This document shows, in pieces, positions 19,383 to 30,386 of a stretch of DNA of 64,000 nucleotides. The position numbers and the translations under genes were made by a program. Every line of letters begins with the position of its first letter. Positions within the stretch are counted from its first letter, which is position 1. The notes under the pieces are model-generated. The model saw nothing but the letters and a program-made list of their open reading frames with translations, had not been told where the DNA came from and did not search any database. Source of the stretch: Fimbriiglobus ruber (GTDB taxonomy: Bacteria > Planctomycetota > Planctomycetia > Gemmatales > Gemmataceae); NCBI RefSeq assembly GCF_002197845.1, contig NZ_NIDE01000003.1, positions 1 to 64,000 of the forward strand. Direction: 5' to 3'.

Positions 19383-20747
19383 CCGGAACAATTACTTCAC
19401 CCTTTGGCCGCACCCGAAACTCCTTGGCGTGGCCGGATGGTATAGTTCCAACTCGGACAGGTCTTATGCCGTCGCAAGCGCAACTTCCTCATCTCGTGAT
19501 CCGTGACCTTCAGGCCCCTCTCATAGTTTCCCCGCAACAACACGGCTTTCACCTGCAAGCCTGTTTCGGTTCTCGTGTCCTGAATATAGCCCAACAAGAT
19601 CAACCACGAACGCAAGGGCTTGCCGGCCCAGTTGATGCTGATAAAGCTGAACAGCCGATGCTCAATCGGGTTCCACTTGGAGCCACCGCGGGGGTAGTGG
19701 CACACCGTCACCTCCAGGTTGAAGGCGTCAGCCAGCCGTTCCTGCAACTGACGCTTCCACATCCGAGGCCGACAGCCATTACTGCCACCCGAGTCCGCCA
19801 GGATCAGGAGTTTGGTAGCGTCCGGGAAACGACGGCGACCGTGGCTCTTCCACCACGAGACAATCGCATCGACCGCAAACTCCGGCGTGTCGGCCGATTC
19901 GCCCACGTACACGTAACCGCGGTCGTGTTGTACCAGGTAGATGCCATACGGGGTGGCCCGGCCCTCGGCGTCACTGAGGAAGTCATAAGCGTTGACCTCG
20001 TCCGCCTCGTGGCACCAGGTCTGCCCATCCTGCTGGAAGTTGCCGATCAACTCTTTTTTCTTGGTATCCACGCTGATGACCGGCCTGCCCGCTTTCAGGA
20101 ACCGCCGCTTCTGGTGGGCGATGTAGCGGAACTGACGATCCCGATCGGGGTGCGGTGGGCCGGTAAACCGTTTCCGATTCGCCTTCAACGAGTACTTGAG
20201 TTTGTGGAGCAAACGCCGGACGGTCTTGGGGTCGATGGCATGGCCTCGTTGGGCCAGCAGTTGGCCCAGTCGCTTCAGGCTCAGACGCACCCACCGCTGT
20301 TTCGTCATCGGGTCGCCGCCGGTGTCATCGACCAGCAGGGCTACCAGGTCTCGCTCCAGGACCGGATCTTTTTTTCCAAGGGCGGGCGGCCCGCTCCAGG
20401 GCGGCGGACCCGTCCCGGCGGGAGGTTGGCAAAAGCCGACCCTAACTCTTGGCGTCCCCGGCGAATGGTCTGGACGTGGAGGCCTGTGATGGAGGATACC
20501 AGGCGGTCACCGCCGTGGCCGATGCGCTGGGCTTCCCAGGCCGCCAGCCAGCGTCGCTGTTGCTCGTTGAGCCGACTGAGGAGCAAGTTGAGTTGTCGGT
20601 GGACCTCCTTGTTGGGATGGTCTGTCGCCTGGAGGCAATCAGGACATCGACATTGGTGAAGCGGGGTAGGGTGCATGATGTGGTCTCCAGCTGACGCAAC
20701 AAGCCATGCAAGTGATTGTAGGGACAAGGGTGAAGTAATTGTTCCGG
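19383..20747 (-). mobile_element. ISAzo13-family element IS-R, 1365 bp
   Basis: Inverted ends CCGGAACAATTACTTCACCC at 19383 and its complement ending at 20747. It lies inside the 3' end of IS-J. I could not define a target duplication with confidence. Confidence 0.8.
19397..20676 (-). CDS. ISAzo13-family transposase, two frames joined at A7
   Basis: First frame from ATG 20676 (MHPTPLHQCRCPDCLQ) through an HTH region (SSITGLHVQTIRRGRQEL) to LEKK; it stops at 20341 if not shifted. The second frame continues KKDPVLERDLVALLVDDTGG.. to 19397 with the DDE residues: D in VISVDTKKKELIGNF, D in LLILADSGGSNG, E in SKWNPIEHRLFSFIS, the last being diagnostic of ISAzo13. The frames meet at A7 (20369-20375), read GAA_AAA_AAG in frame zero; the second frame is -1, so A_AAA_AAG is a canonical slippery heptamer in the right phase. 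Alternatively one A is missing. Confidence 0.8.
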
Positions 20748-20752
20748 CCGCC

Positions 20753-22181
20753 CTAAGTCGTTTGCGGCAATTGGGTTTGCCAATACGTCTTCCACAAGTC
20801 GCTTTCGCGCAATGATTCCAGTGCCATGATCGCTTCGGCATTGTCGGCGTCCCACCGCATGCCCGGACCTTTGAGTCTCTGGGTCAAGGTTTTGCAGCAC
20901 GCCTCCGTGGGACCGCTGCCGATTTGCCAACCCTTGGCCGCGAACGCCGGATACAAGATCATCTCCCGACGTTCGCTGACGTAGTTCCTCAACGCGTCGG
21001 CGGCCGCACGCTTCGGACCCCGCCACAAGGCCCGCCAGGTGACCAGTTTCTCCCACGTGATGTCGTACCCGTCGTGTTTGAACGCGTGCAAGATGTCCCC
21101 CGCCCAGACCATGCCCGCCACGTCCGAGTCCCCGTACACCACCCGCCGGGCCTTATGCACGTTCTCCGCCAGGTGGTAGAAATCGAGCCCCAACGCGTCC
21201 AGCGGCAGGCCACGCCCCTCGACCTGGCCGCGAATCCACGGAGCCCCATCCACATTGCCCACCTTTTCCGCCGCCGTCGCCAAGTCGATGCGACCCGCCA
21301 ACCGGCGCATGAGCCGACCCGCCTCCTCACCGTTCCCCTTGGTTCCCACCACCAGCCGGTGCGTCTTCGGCTCGTCGTAATACGTGACGAGCTTGAACTC
21401 CTTGTACTTCTGATCCGCCCCCGCCTTGGCCCGGGGCAACGGGCGGCATTTCCGCCCACGCCGCCGCCGTTTCGACTGGATGGTCTGACGCCGCTTCGTC
21501 TTCTCCCCGGCCGTGACCATCGGGGCCATCACCCCGTCGCACCCGAAGTACACCCGCGTCGGCCCGGCCGTCCCGGGTTCGGCCACGCAGTCCTTCGCCG
21601 TCCAGGTGATCGGCACCGTCCCCTCGCGGAACGCTTTCACCACCTTGCGGCCCTCGGCTTCGATCAACGTCCGCAGCGTTTCCCCGCTCGCATGCACCTG
21701 GGCGACGTGGGCCAGATTCTCGGCCGTCCGGTCGAAGTTCGTTCCCCCGCCATTCAACCGACAGGCCATCTCTCGGATCCCCACACTGATCGTCCGCTCG
21801 GCCCGGTCGAGGTACCCGTCGATCACCGTCCGGCTGCCATCCGACCCCTGCCACCGAATCCGCGCCACCCGGACCCGACCGTTAACCGTCAGCACCGTGT
21901 ACTCCTGGCGGCCCTTATTCCGCAGCTTCTTCTGGGACCCGGCGTCCTGCGGAGGGGGAAAAAGCGGCTTCCGCCGCATCCGTTCGCATCTGGAGTCCGA
22001 CCTCATACGCCTTCTGCCGGAGGGTGCCGAAGAGGTCGCGGACCTGGCATTCGCTGCCGGCGATGATCTCCCCGTCCTTCGCATTGTTGATGGCGTCGGC
22101 AACTTGTCCGAGCATCGCCTCCACCTGCTGGCGCATCACCGCGATGTACGCGTCACGATTGAGTCGGGGCATCGGTTCCAT
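20753..22181 (-). CDS. ISKra4/ISLre2-like transposase (IS-J), two frames
   Basis: Frame one from ATG 22181 (MEPMPRLNRDAYIAVMRQQVE) gives ~75 residues ending EAAFS. Frame two continues PPQDAGSQKKLRNKGRQEY and runs to 20753. The catalytic core has D in YFGCDGVMAPMVTAGEK, D in LGLDFYHLAENVHKA and E in IGSGPTEACCKTLTQRLKG, the last typical of ISKra4/ISLre2 (UPF0236-like) proteins. The frames meet at GCT_TTT_TCC_CCC_T (coding strand of ~21949-21963) and need +1. Not found in one frame, so it is either programmed or inactive. Family placement between ISKra4 and ISLre2 is uncertain. Confidence 0.75.
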
Positions 22182-22266
22182 GACGGGCCTCGGACAGGGG
22201 TTACGGCATATATTCCCCTATTCTGGCACCCCTGAGCACCTATCGCCAGAAAGATTTGCCAGACCC

Positions 22267-23223
22267 GAACAGATCGACCGATGTGACGAATGCGTCATGA
22301 GTTGGGTGTATACGTATAACGAGGGTGGACCGGACGCATTGTCCTATCGTCGAACCGGCGGCGCCTCCCCCCTTTTTGCGCCGGCCGAGACCGAGAAGAT
22401 CATCGCGGTCATCGGAACGGAACCCACAACGCACGACCTACCGGGCCACGGCTGGACGTTGAAGAAACTGGGCTAGTGGGTCCGTAACGCGCTCCATCGG
22501 GAGGTGTCGCGATCCACCCTCCAGAAGATGTTGCGGAAAGCGAAGTTGAGTTGGAAGAAGTGCAAGAAGTTTCTCGACAAACGGAACCCGCAAAAGCGGG
22601 CCGCGTTCATGGAACAGTTTCTCGGCGTGTACGATCAGGTGGTGAACCAAGAGGTTGTCCTGATCTACATCGACGAGGCGCATTTCCACCGCGATCTGGA
22701 GGTCGGGTACTCGTGGGGTCCCATCGGCGAACGGATCTGGCGGAAGAGTGATTGCCCGCGACTGTCCGAACGCATCAACTGGTACGGCGCGTACAATTTT
22801 TCCGACGGCGAATGCGTCCTCTGGGCCGACGGGGCTTATAACAAAGAGAACACAGCGGAATTCCTGCAACGGGTCGCGGAATGGGTTCCGACGAATGGTC
22901 GTCGGGTCGTCGTGATTTGGGATGGAGCTCCGTGGCACAAAGCCAAACTGGTCCAACAGGCCGCCACAGATCTCGGCATCGAACTCCTCCCGTTGTCGGG
23001 ATATAGTCCGGACCTCAATCCGCTCGAAGGCTTATGGAAATGGCTGCGGAAAGAGGTCACGCAACTCTTCTGTCACCCGAACCTGAAAGCCCTCTTCGAT
23101 GCCTGTCAAGCATTTGTGGAAACCATCAACAAAAACCCGCTCCAGGTGATCAATCGCCTCTGGCCCAAATTCGAACTCGACCCCGAAGAGGAAAAACTCG
23201 GATTCTCAACATAGACGTGGTTT
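22267..23223 (+). pseudogene. catalytic part of IS630-type transposase, element IS-K
   Basis: Continues the HTH piece at 19192-19346. DRCDECVMSWVYTYNEGGPDALSYRRTGG finishes the second HTH, then the DDE domain follows: D in LIYIDEAHFHRD, D in VVVIWDGAPWHKA, E in YSPDLNPLEGLWKW, ending at 23214. A TAG at 22474-22476 interrupts it (LKKLG*WVRNALHREV), so this copy is dead. The right terminus GACGTGGTTTA ends at 23224; the same sequence, inverted, at 49128-49138 is its partner end. Confidence 0.85.
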
Positions 23224-23259
23224 AGGCCGATCGGAAGCTGTTATTGCTGGATTTTTCGT

Positions 23260-24157
23260 TCATCCCGAAACTGGTTCAGGAGTTTGGGAGGGTTGGAGAA
23301 ATTGCCGTCGGAGCCATTGCACGGTTTTGCCCATCGTTTTCCTCGCCCAACTCTCCACGTTCTTTTCCGGAACGCGATCCAAATCCGCTTGGATTTGCTC
23401 GGGCGTTGCTTGGCCCAGCATCGCACCCAACCCGACACTCAACGCGGTCAGTCCACTCTGCGATTGGTCCCGCGACAAACGTTTGAGCACCCCAAAGACC
23501 GACTCCAGAATCTCCGTTGAGCCGATCAGTCGTTCCCCGGCCCGCAATTCCCGACCGTGACACCCCACATAGGCCCGCAATCGATTTCGCAACAACAACG
23601 ACACGGGATGGGCCGCCAAACCCCGCCGCGTCCATTCGGCGTCGAGTTCCGCCTCCCCCCGCTCAAACAACCCTTCCACCCGTACTTGCGCCAAGGCCAC
23701 CTGGGTCACCTCGTGCTGCGTCGCCCACCCGGCCAATGCCTCGGCGTACTCCGACAGCCACGAATACCATCGCACCACCTTCGCGTTCGGTTCGGCCTCC
23801 TTCAACTTCCGCAGCACGACCCGACCGAACTGCACCATCGAGCCCACGCTCATAAACCGCGCCTTGTTACGCAACTTCGGAGCCATCAGATGTGCGGCGG
23901 CGGTTTGCCGAAGTTTCGCCGCGGTCTCGCTTATTCGCCGCGTGAATGCCGACCACCGGGGATCGTTCTCCCAGTAATGTTTCAGCAGATTGGCCGTGTG
24001 ATGGGCCACGTCCGGCACCGACGCCGTTTGCGGAAAATCCTTCCGAAACAACGCGATTCCCTTCTGCAAATCGCTCCCCCCATCGGCAATGATCTGACGG
24101 GGAGCACCCGTGCGCGGGACGGCAGTCACCAACGCCTCGGCGACGCGTTGTTGATTC
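23260..24157 (-). pseudogene. C-terminal part of IS-C2 transposase
   Basis: From the IS-D edge, NQQRVAEALVTAVPRTGAPRQ to the stop at 23260. Close paralogue of the IS-C1 protein: IIADGGSDLQKG (second catalytic D), VPDVAHHTANLLKHYW, LLRNRLRAYVGCHGRELRAGE, STEILESVFGVLKRLSRDQS (E), ending VQWLRRQFLQP. The preceding part of the protein is at 37199-37709 and 39385-39556. Broken by IS-D at ESNQQ|RVAEA. Confidence 0.8.
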
Positions 24158-24332
24158 GGGTGCAATCGGTTTCCGAACAGTTGACTCTTTCGTTTTCCAA
24201 GGGGATTTACGCTTGTCCTCGCCGGCTGACGAGCGTTTTGCTGGCATTAATGCCCGAATTGGGCTGTAAAAAAGCTGGGGCATGCCGTACCAGACCGTTC
24301 TCTTACCAACGGTTCGGATTCAGGCACGCCCC

Positions 24333-24701
24333 ATGGATGGGAAGCATAAAGACGACTGGGAACCGCGTCCAGACGACTTCGGCGATTCGGCCGGTGTCGA
24401 ACGCGAGGCGCGTCGAGCCTTCGACGAGGTCGTGCGGTTCTGTTCCGCCAGCGACAGCCCTTTCCGGGCGTTCGAACAGAACTTGCTCACACGACTTTTT
24501 GCCCTCGGCTGTTTGCTGACGCGGCTGTTTCTGGCATGCCGCCACGAACGTCTGGAGGCCTCGCCGCCTCCGGGTTTTCGCCGGGGCGCGCCCAGGGCCC
24601 AACGGACCCTGAAGACGCTATTCGGCCACGTGACGTTCGGTCGTTCGCAGATGATTCGCCTCGTCGCGGGCGTCAGTTTCTACCCGCTCGATGCGGCCCT
24701 A
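24333..24701 (+). pseudogene. N-terminal piece of ISKra4 transposase (IS-D)
   Basis: MDGKHKDDWEPRPDDFGDS then FRAFEQNLLTRLFALGCLLTRLFL and the zinc-free N-terminal domain typical of ISKra4 proteins, ending VSFYPLDAA at the TA where IS-E1 is inserted. Splicing 24701 to 35994 gives DAA-LGLTRDGFSPWVIQF with no gained or lost base, so the interrupting DNA entered by TA insertion alone. Confidence 0.85.
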
Positions 24702-26090
24702 GTGGGTCACTTGGGTCGCGCGTGGCCTTTCGGGCTGCGCAGTGGCCGCCGGGTCGTTGCTCCGGAGCCACCCAGTCTGTGACTGCGGTCGCGTTGTCGC
24801 TTCCGTCGAGCGGCCCTCTTTCCGCCCCAGACAAACGGTGTCGGGTTCGCGTTCCAGTGCGCCGCCACCTCCTCAAACCACTGGATGATCTCGGACGGAC
24901 TCGTCGGATCTTGACCGGCCAGGGCGCGACTTTTTAATACCCTCTGGATACTCTCGGCCATGTTCAGCCACGATCCGCTGACGGGGGTGTACAAGGGCAT
25001 AATTCCATGAGCGAATAACCACAACACTAATGCCACGCTCTTGTGGCCGGCCAAATTGTCCAGCACCAACAAGACCCTCAGCGGCGGCAAGACGGCCGGC
25101 AACGTGATCGGCTGCTGGAGCCCTCGTAGCCATCGTTCCCATGCGGCCCGTGACGGATCTACCGTCGGCAGCAGTGGAGGCAAGGCGGCCAGAATGGCCG
25201 TCCGCTCCCTCTCCAGCCATGGGTGCAACACCGTATTGGGACAGGTCGTTGTCCCCTGGATCCGGACCCGCCCATCCGCCGGGTGGAAGAGTGTCAGTAT
25301 CTTGGCGGTGCCGTTGCGAATGTATTCGTGTGGTTGTCTCGCGGGACTGCCCTCCGGCTGCCACGACGCTCCGGGCTGGGGGATCGCCTGGAACGGGCCG
25401 GCCTCGTCCTCGCACCACACCTCCAGACCCAGCGACTGGCCCACGGTGTCGGCGTCCTCGATCACTTTTTTTTCGACTCGGTTTCCGGGTCGGTGACCGT
25501 CACCACCCCCGCTTTGCGTTTACGGATCGCCTGACCCGTGGGACACCAGGTGCGGGTTCGCTGGAAGGTAAACTTGGCGTCATGCCGAACCCGCCAGATG
25601 GTGTACGTCGACACCCGCGGGAGCCCATCGGGGGCGGTCCGCAGTGCCTTACGCAACAGGGTCAACGACCACGTCGCGGTCCCATCGTGTTGTGGGGTCG
25701 GCGTTCGCCGTGCTTCTCGCAAGATGCGGTTCCGGGCGTCCGCGTCGTCGATCGATACACGTCCGCCTCCGTGTCGGGGCGTGACGGCGGCCAAACCGTC
25801 CGTGTTGAATCGGGCGACCAAGTGGGCGACTGCATCTCCGCTCTTGCGACCGACCGTGTCGGCCGCACACTGATACGCTTGCCCACCACTCACGAGCAGA
25901 AGAAGCGTTGCACGGGTTACCTCTATGGCCGGGGCCGATTGGGCATGGCTGAGCGCTGTGAGTTCCGCCCGTTCTTCGGCGGTCAGCGGGCGGAGGGGGT
26001 TCTTCTGACGGCGCGGCATGGGGACCCTTTCGGGCGATTACAACAATTATACCAGGCCGCGAATGGATATGCTCGACCCAAGTGACCCAC
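24702..26090 (-). mobile_element. IS630-type element IS-E1
   Basis: Ends GTGGGTCACTTGGGTCG at both termini, flanked by TA (24700-24701 and 26091-26092). It abuts IS-G; the shared TA is where IS-F1 later inserted. Confidence 0.85.
24707..26019 (-). CDS. IS630-type transposase (IS-E1), two frames joined at A8
   Basis: Frame one from ATG 26019 ([20 protein letters not shown]) contains two HTH motifs ([39 protein letters not shown]) and ends TESKKK with a stop. Frame two, [26 protein letters not shown], holds the DDE residues: D in CEDEAGPF, D in [13 protein letters not shown] in [15 protein letters not shown]; its stop lies in the terminal repeat. The junction is A8 (25466-25473), read AAA_AAA_AAG_TGA; the -1 frame is the catalytic one, so A_AAA_AAG fits -1 frameshifting just before a stop codon. 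Confidence 0.85.
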
Positions 26091-26093
26091 TAG

Positions 26094-27463
26094 CAGTACA
26101 GCGCGTATTTTACGTAACACGTTTGTGCCGCTGCTTCTTATGAGATCGGGTGGCTTGCTTGTTTCGCCGCTGGTGGTATTGAATTACGTCGCTGGTATGT
26201 TGGGTGGCCCCGGTTCCCCGTCGCCGCCGGAACAGGATCGCGCACCGGACGTTGAGCGCCCGGCACACCTGCTCCATCGTCACGTCTGGGTTTTTCCCCC
26301 CGGAGCCGCTCCGTGTGGGCGGCGACGAATCCGAGGACGACCACGGCCAGGGTCAGGTGCCGCATCAGCCCCGTGTAATCCCGCCCCTCGTAGTGCATCA
26401 GTCCGACTTCCTGTTTGGCGACCCGGAATAGATGCTCGACCGTCCACCGGCGGAAGGCGACGGCGAGAATCCGAGCCACCGGCTCGGCCGTGGCGTTCGT
26501 CAGGAAGTACTTGATCTCCCCGGTCGCGTCGTTGCGGGCGACCATCAGGGTGTGCTTGCGGTCGGCCACCCAGACGATGGCGGTGGCCACCCGCCAGACC
26601 GACGGGCGGGTCGTCTGGCGGGTCAACCGGTACACTCGCCCCCGCTCGGCGTGACCCCCGGTCAACCGCTCGTCGGCCCGCCGGGAGGGGCCCCCGGCCG
26701 CGTCCCGGACGGCGAAATGCGTCGGGATTTCACCCACGAACCGCTGTCCCATCACGCCCAACACGGTCAGGAGCGGGACGGCTGCCCCGTACCCTTCGTC
26801 GAACGTCAGCCAGTCGAACGTGATCCCGTTCGTGTTCGCCCGGAGGAGTTGGTCGAGGGCCAGCCGCCACTTCGGGTGGTGCCGGACGGTGTCCGGGATG
26901 CCGGCCGCCTGACACCGCGCGCGGTCCACGTCCCACGACTCGGGTAGGAACAGGTCGGCGTCCAACAGGGTACGAAAGGTGCCCTTGGTGACCCCCACGT
27001 GGACGGTCACGATCCCATTGTCGACCTTGCCCACACACCCCAGGTACTGCCGTTGGACGCCCGGAGTGTGATCCCCCCACTTCCGGCTGCTCGTCTCGTC
27101 GATCACCCCGACCGTTCCGACGGGATCGGTCGGGAGATCGGCCAGCGTATCGGCCACGAATCGGTGCAACCGCGTCCGGGCCTCGTCGTACGACCACACC
27201 GAGGTCGTCACGAACAACTGGAGGGTACGGACCGTCGTCCCGCTCGCCAACGCGATCGGTTCGATCGATTTCCGCGGCAGGTCGGATAACAGGCCCCGAC
27301 AATACGTGTCGAAGTGGGCGGCCGTGCGGTCCTGCCGGAACACGTCCCGATACCGGCCCAGATACCGGGCGAACGCCGGGCCGACGCCCACGATTTCCTG
27401 CTCGGTCATGTGATTCCTCCTAAATCCTTCCCTCCCATCCTATTAAATTACTGCGCTGTACTG
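26094..27463 (-). mobile_element. IS701-family element IS-F1, 1370 bp
   Basis: Ends CAGTACAGCGCGTATT and CAGTACAGCGCAGTAA (inverted). 4-bp target duplication CTAG (26090-26093 and 27464-27467), matching the YTAR target of IS701. It lies exactly on the TA junction between IS-E1 and IS-G. Confidence 0.9.
26138..27409 (-). CDS. IS701-family transposase (IS-F1)
   Basis: 423 residues from ATG 27409 with GGAGGAAT in front. DDE: D in GTVGVIDETSSRKWGDH, D in WLTFDEGYGAAVPL, E in RRWTVEHLFRVAKQEVGL. The last ~45 residues as written (EKPRRDDGAG..) look out of frame: after GGG_GAA_AAA the +1 frame reads NPDVTMEQVCRALNVRCAILF.. and continues to near the end, which matches an IS701 C-terminus. IS-F2 has the same site, and IS-H an equivalent one, so the shift point is inherited rather than random. 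Confidence 0.85.
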   Translation of the reverse strand: MTEQEIVGVGPAFARYLGRYRDVFRQDRTAAHFDTYCRGLLSDLPRKSIEPIALASGTTVRTLQLFVTTSVWSYDEARTRLHRFVADTLADLPTDPVGTVGVIDETSSRKWGDHTPGVQRQYLGCVGKVDNGIVTVHVGVTKGTFRTLLDADLFLPESWDVDRARCQAAGIPDTVRHHPKWRLALDQLLRANTNGITFDWLTFDEGYGAAVPLLTVLGVMGQRFVGEIPTHFAVRDAAGGPSRRADERLTGGHAERGRVYRLTRQTTRPSVWRVATAIVWVADRKHTLMVARNDATGEIKYFLTNATAEPVARILAVAFRRWTVEHLFRVAKQEVGLMHYEGRDYTGLMRHLTLAVVVLGFVAAHTERLRGEKPRRDDGAGVPGAQRPVRDPVPAATGNRGHPTYQRRNSIPPAAKQASHPIS

Positions 27464-27496
27464 CTAGTGGTCCTGGCCAGAAGTCGTGCACGAAAG

Positions 27497-28614
27497 TCAG
27501 TGGGCATGGCTGGCGAACCACTGCCGCATCTGCGGGTTGGTCCAGGTCCACTCAAACGGGTGGGCGTAGAGCCGGTTGTACTCGGGACCGGAGGCCAAGA
27601 CATGTGCGATGAACGCCCCCCGATCGTCCCACGAACCTCGCCGCAGGTAGTGGTAGCCAAACGCTCCGACCAGCATCTCGGCTTGATTCAACCACGAGGC
27701 GTGAGCCGGGGTCAGCCGGGGTCGCCACCACCCCCTGCAACCAGCCAAATAGTCCTGCGTGTCGCCGGCGGTATGGCTGGGGTCACCGTCTTGGATCAGA
27801 AAGACACCATGGAGTCCTCGGTGCCGACGACGAAAAGCCCTCAACGCGCGGATGTCGTGGGCCGCGTCCTTCTTGACCTCGACCGCCACCTCCATTCGGC
27901 CCGTGTGGACGATGAGGAACAGCAGCAGGTTGACCGTTCCGTGCCGGGTGTACTCGAACTCCCGCTGCTCGATCGCGCCGGGGATCGCCCGCCGGATCGG
28001 GTCGCGTTCCAGAACCTGGAGGTTGGGCACCTCATCAACCGCCACCGTCCAGACACCCCGACGGGCCAACGGTCCGGCATTCCCGTAGCACCAGAGCACC
28101 TTTTCGGCCCGCTCCTTGAAGGTGGCGTCCAGGCGGGCCGTTCGCCAGTATCGGGTGCGGTGTGGTTGCAGATCCACCTCGTCCAGAATCCGCCGGATGG
28201 TGCGTGGGCTGATGGTGTCCACAATGCCATCGGCGACCGCTTGACGTGCCAGATCCTGGCTGGTCCAGTGGGTGATGTGCAAGCCTTTGGCGACGGGCTC
28301 CAGGCACGCCAACGCGACGATCTGGGCGCGCTGGAGGGGGGGGAAATCTCCGGCGGCCGTCCCACCCGGGCGTCGTCCCGCAGGAGTTCGTTCAGTCCAC
28401 CGTGTTCGTACCGACGGCAAACCCGCCAGACGGTGGAGGGATCACACTCCAACCGAGAGGCCACGTCCTGGACGCGATCCCCGGCCGCGAGGGCCAAGAC
28501 GATCCGCGCGTGTTGTACTTGGAACCACGGTAATCGCCGACTTCGGGCTACGGTTTCCAGGATGGGCCGATCCGCCGGGGACAGCGTCACGGGCGAGGGC
28601 CTGCGGCCACGCAT
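27497..28614 (-). CDS. IS630-type transposase (IS-G), frameshift at C8
   Basis: ATG 28614 (MRGRRPSPVTLSPADRPILE) starts a two-HTH N-terminus (DVASRLECDPSTVWRVCRRYE). At a run of eight C on the coding strand (28336-28343) the frame must move -1 from PPEISPP to PLQRAQIVALACLEP. The catalytic part has D in TVAVDEVPNLQ, D in LIQDGDPSHTA, E in HASWLNQAEMLVGAF and ends at 27497. A C-run of nine or six would be in frame. Confidence 0.8.
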
Positions 28615-28652
28615 GGGAATACCCTAAGTGGTCCGTTTCACAGGGTGCCCCT

Positions 28653-30342
28653 AGGCTGATCGGAAGTCGGTCTTTTGAGGTGCGAGGGTTCATCCCGGAT
28701 TTGGTTCGCCGTTAGTCGTGCATGGGCCCGGATTCACGAATCGGCGACGGAGCCATTGCACGGTTTTCCCGAAGGTTCGGGCGGCCCAGTTGTTCACGGC
28801 TTTCTCCGGGACGCGATCGATCTCGGCCCGCATCTGCTCCGGCGTCACCTCCCCCAGCAATGCGCCCAGACCGGCACTCAATACCGTCAGGCCGCTCTGG
28901 GATTGGTCCCGGGACAGCCGCTTCTGGACTCCGAACGCGGATTCCAACACGTCCGTCGATCCGACCAGGCGTTCCCCGACCGGCAACCCACGGCCGTACC
29001 GCCCCACGTACGCCCGCAACCGATTCCGCAAGGCCGCGGTCGTCGGGTGGTCGCTGACGCCCAACCGGTCCCACGTGTCGTCGAGCGCGGCTTCGCCCCG
29101 GGTGAACAGTCCGTCCACCCGCACCTGATCCAGCATCGCGCGGACGAGGTCGTGCTGCTCGCCCCACGCCTGCACGGCGTTCGCGTACTCCGACACCCAG
29201 GCGTAATGCCGGACCACGTCGGCGTCCGGGGCCGCATCCCGTAACCTCCGCAGCACGAGCCGGCCGAAGCGGACGAACGTCCCGGCGCTCAGGAACCGCG
29301 CCTTGTTGCGCAGCTTGGGGGCCAGCAGATGCGCCGCACGGGTCTGGCGGATGGTCGCGGCCGTCTCGGTCATCCGCCGGGTGAACGCGGCCCACTGGGG
29401 GTCGTTCGCCCAGTAGTACTTCAGCAGGTTGGCCGCATGGTGGGCGGCATCCGAGACGGACACCGTCTGCGGATGCTGGTCCCGGAAGCGGTCGATCCCC
29501 CGTTGCAAATCCGACCCGCCGTCGGCCACGATCTGGTGGGGCACCCCGGTCCGGGCGACGGCCACCTCCAACGCGTCGGCCACCCGCTCCTGGTTCGACG
29601 TCGCCATCGGCACCATCGCGACGAGGTGGAGGTCGGCGAGTTGCAGGGGGCGGACGCCGAACGGGACGTGGTCGAGCGGTACCCCGACGATGACGAACAG
29701 CTTGGTCGCGCCGATTGGCAGCGTGTGGTCGATCAACCACACCCAGCGGTGGTCGTGGGACAGCGGTCGGGTCAGGTGGGCGTAGCCCAACCGCAGGACC
29801 CACGCGCGAACGGTGGTGGCGGAGGGGGTCCGATCGGGGGTCCGGTCGGTGTCACCCGCGGTCGCGAAGACGGCGAGAGCGGCCGCCGTCCCGCGGAACG
29901 ACAAGCCGGCCTGCCGCACTAACGTTACGGCGAGGGCGATGACCGCGACGTCGTACTGCCCACCCCGGGGCCGGTCCTGTTTTTTTGAGGCGCCGGCGGT
30001 GGGCCCGCCGGTGGTTCCGAAGTCGGGCGGCGGGCGGCGGCGAGTTGCTGCTCGAGCTGGGTGACGCGCTCCTGGAGTTGCTCGGCCCGCGCCCGGTGTC
30101 CGGCGCGGGAGGCCTCCAGATCGCGGACGCGAATGGTCAGGGCTTTCCGCTCGGCCTTGCGGGCGGTCGCTTTCGCCTTCCAGGCGTCCCGCGAGCGGAC
30201 CAGTTTGGGGATCAGAATCCGGGGTGGGGTATGGAATGCCGTTGCGGTCGCCATGCCCGCCTCGTGCCCGACCAACGGGAAACAATTCCCGGAAGTAGAA
30301 CCGCAAGAATAATCCACGACAAGCCCAACTTCCGATCAGCCT
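28653..30342 (-). mobile_element. element IS-C1 (unassigned DDE family), 1690 bp, innermost
   Basis: Terminal repeats AGGCTGATCGGAAGT and its complement. 11-bp target duplication AGGGTGCCCCT at 28642-28652 and 30343-30353. This is a complete copy; IS-C2 is an older relative forming the outer shell of the same nest. Confidence 0.9.
28690..30254 (-). CDS. unassigned DDE transposase with coiled-coil N-terminus (IS-C1)
   Basis: Frame one from ATG 30254 (MATATAFHTPPRILIPKLV) is a ~90-residue coiled coil rich in K/R/E/Q (RSRDAWKAKATARKAERKAL; ERVTQLEQQLAAARR). Frame two, KKQDRPRGGQYDVAVIALAV, carries LIDHTLPIGATKLFVIVGVP (D), QIVADGGSDLQRGIDRF (D), SDAAHHAANLLKYYW and DVLESAFGVQKRLSRDQS (E), ending at 28690. 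The frames join at A7 (29980-29986), read CAA_AAA_AAC; -1 on A_AAA_AAC is a textbook slippery heptamer in phase. I cannot place it in a named IS family. Confidence 0.8.
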
Positions 30343-30386
30343 AGGGTGCCCCTGTAGATTTTGGCGTTTGGGGTTTGGCACGGGAT

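Larger units (their letters stand above)
19347..22266 (-). mobile_element. ISKra4/ISLre2-like element IS-J, carrying IS-R
   Basis: Terminal repeats GGGTCTGGCAAATTTTTCTG and, at the other end, the complement of GGGTCTGGCAAATCTTTCTG. The 8-bp direct repeat GAACAGAT flanks it (19339-19346 and 22267-22274). IS-R (19383-20747) is inserted 6 bp past the transposase stop. Confidence 0.85.
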
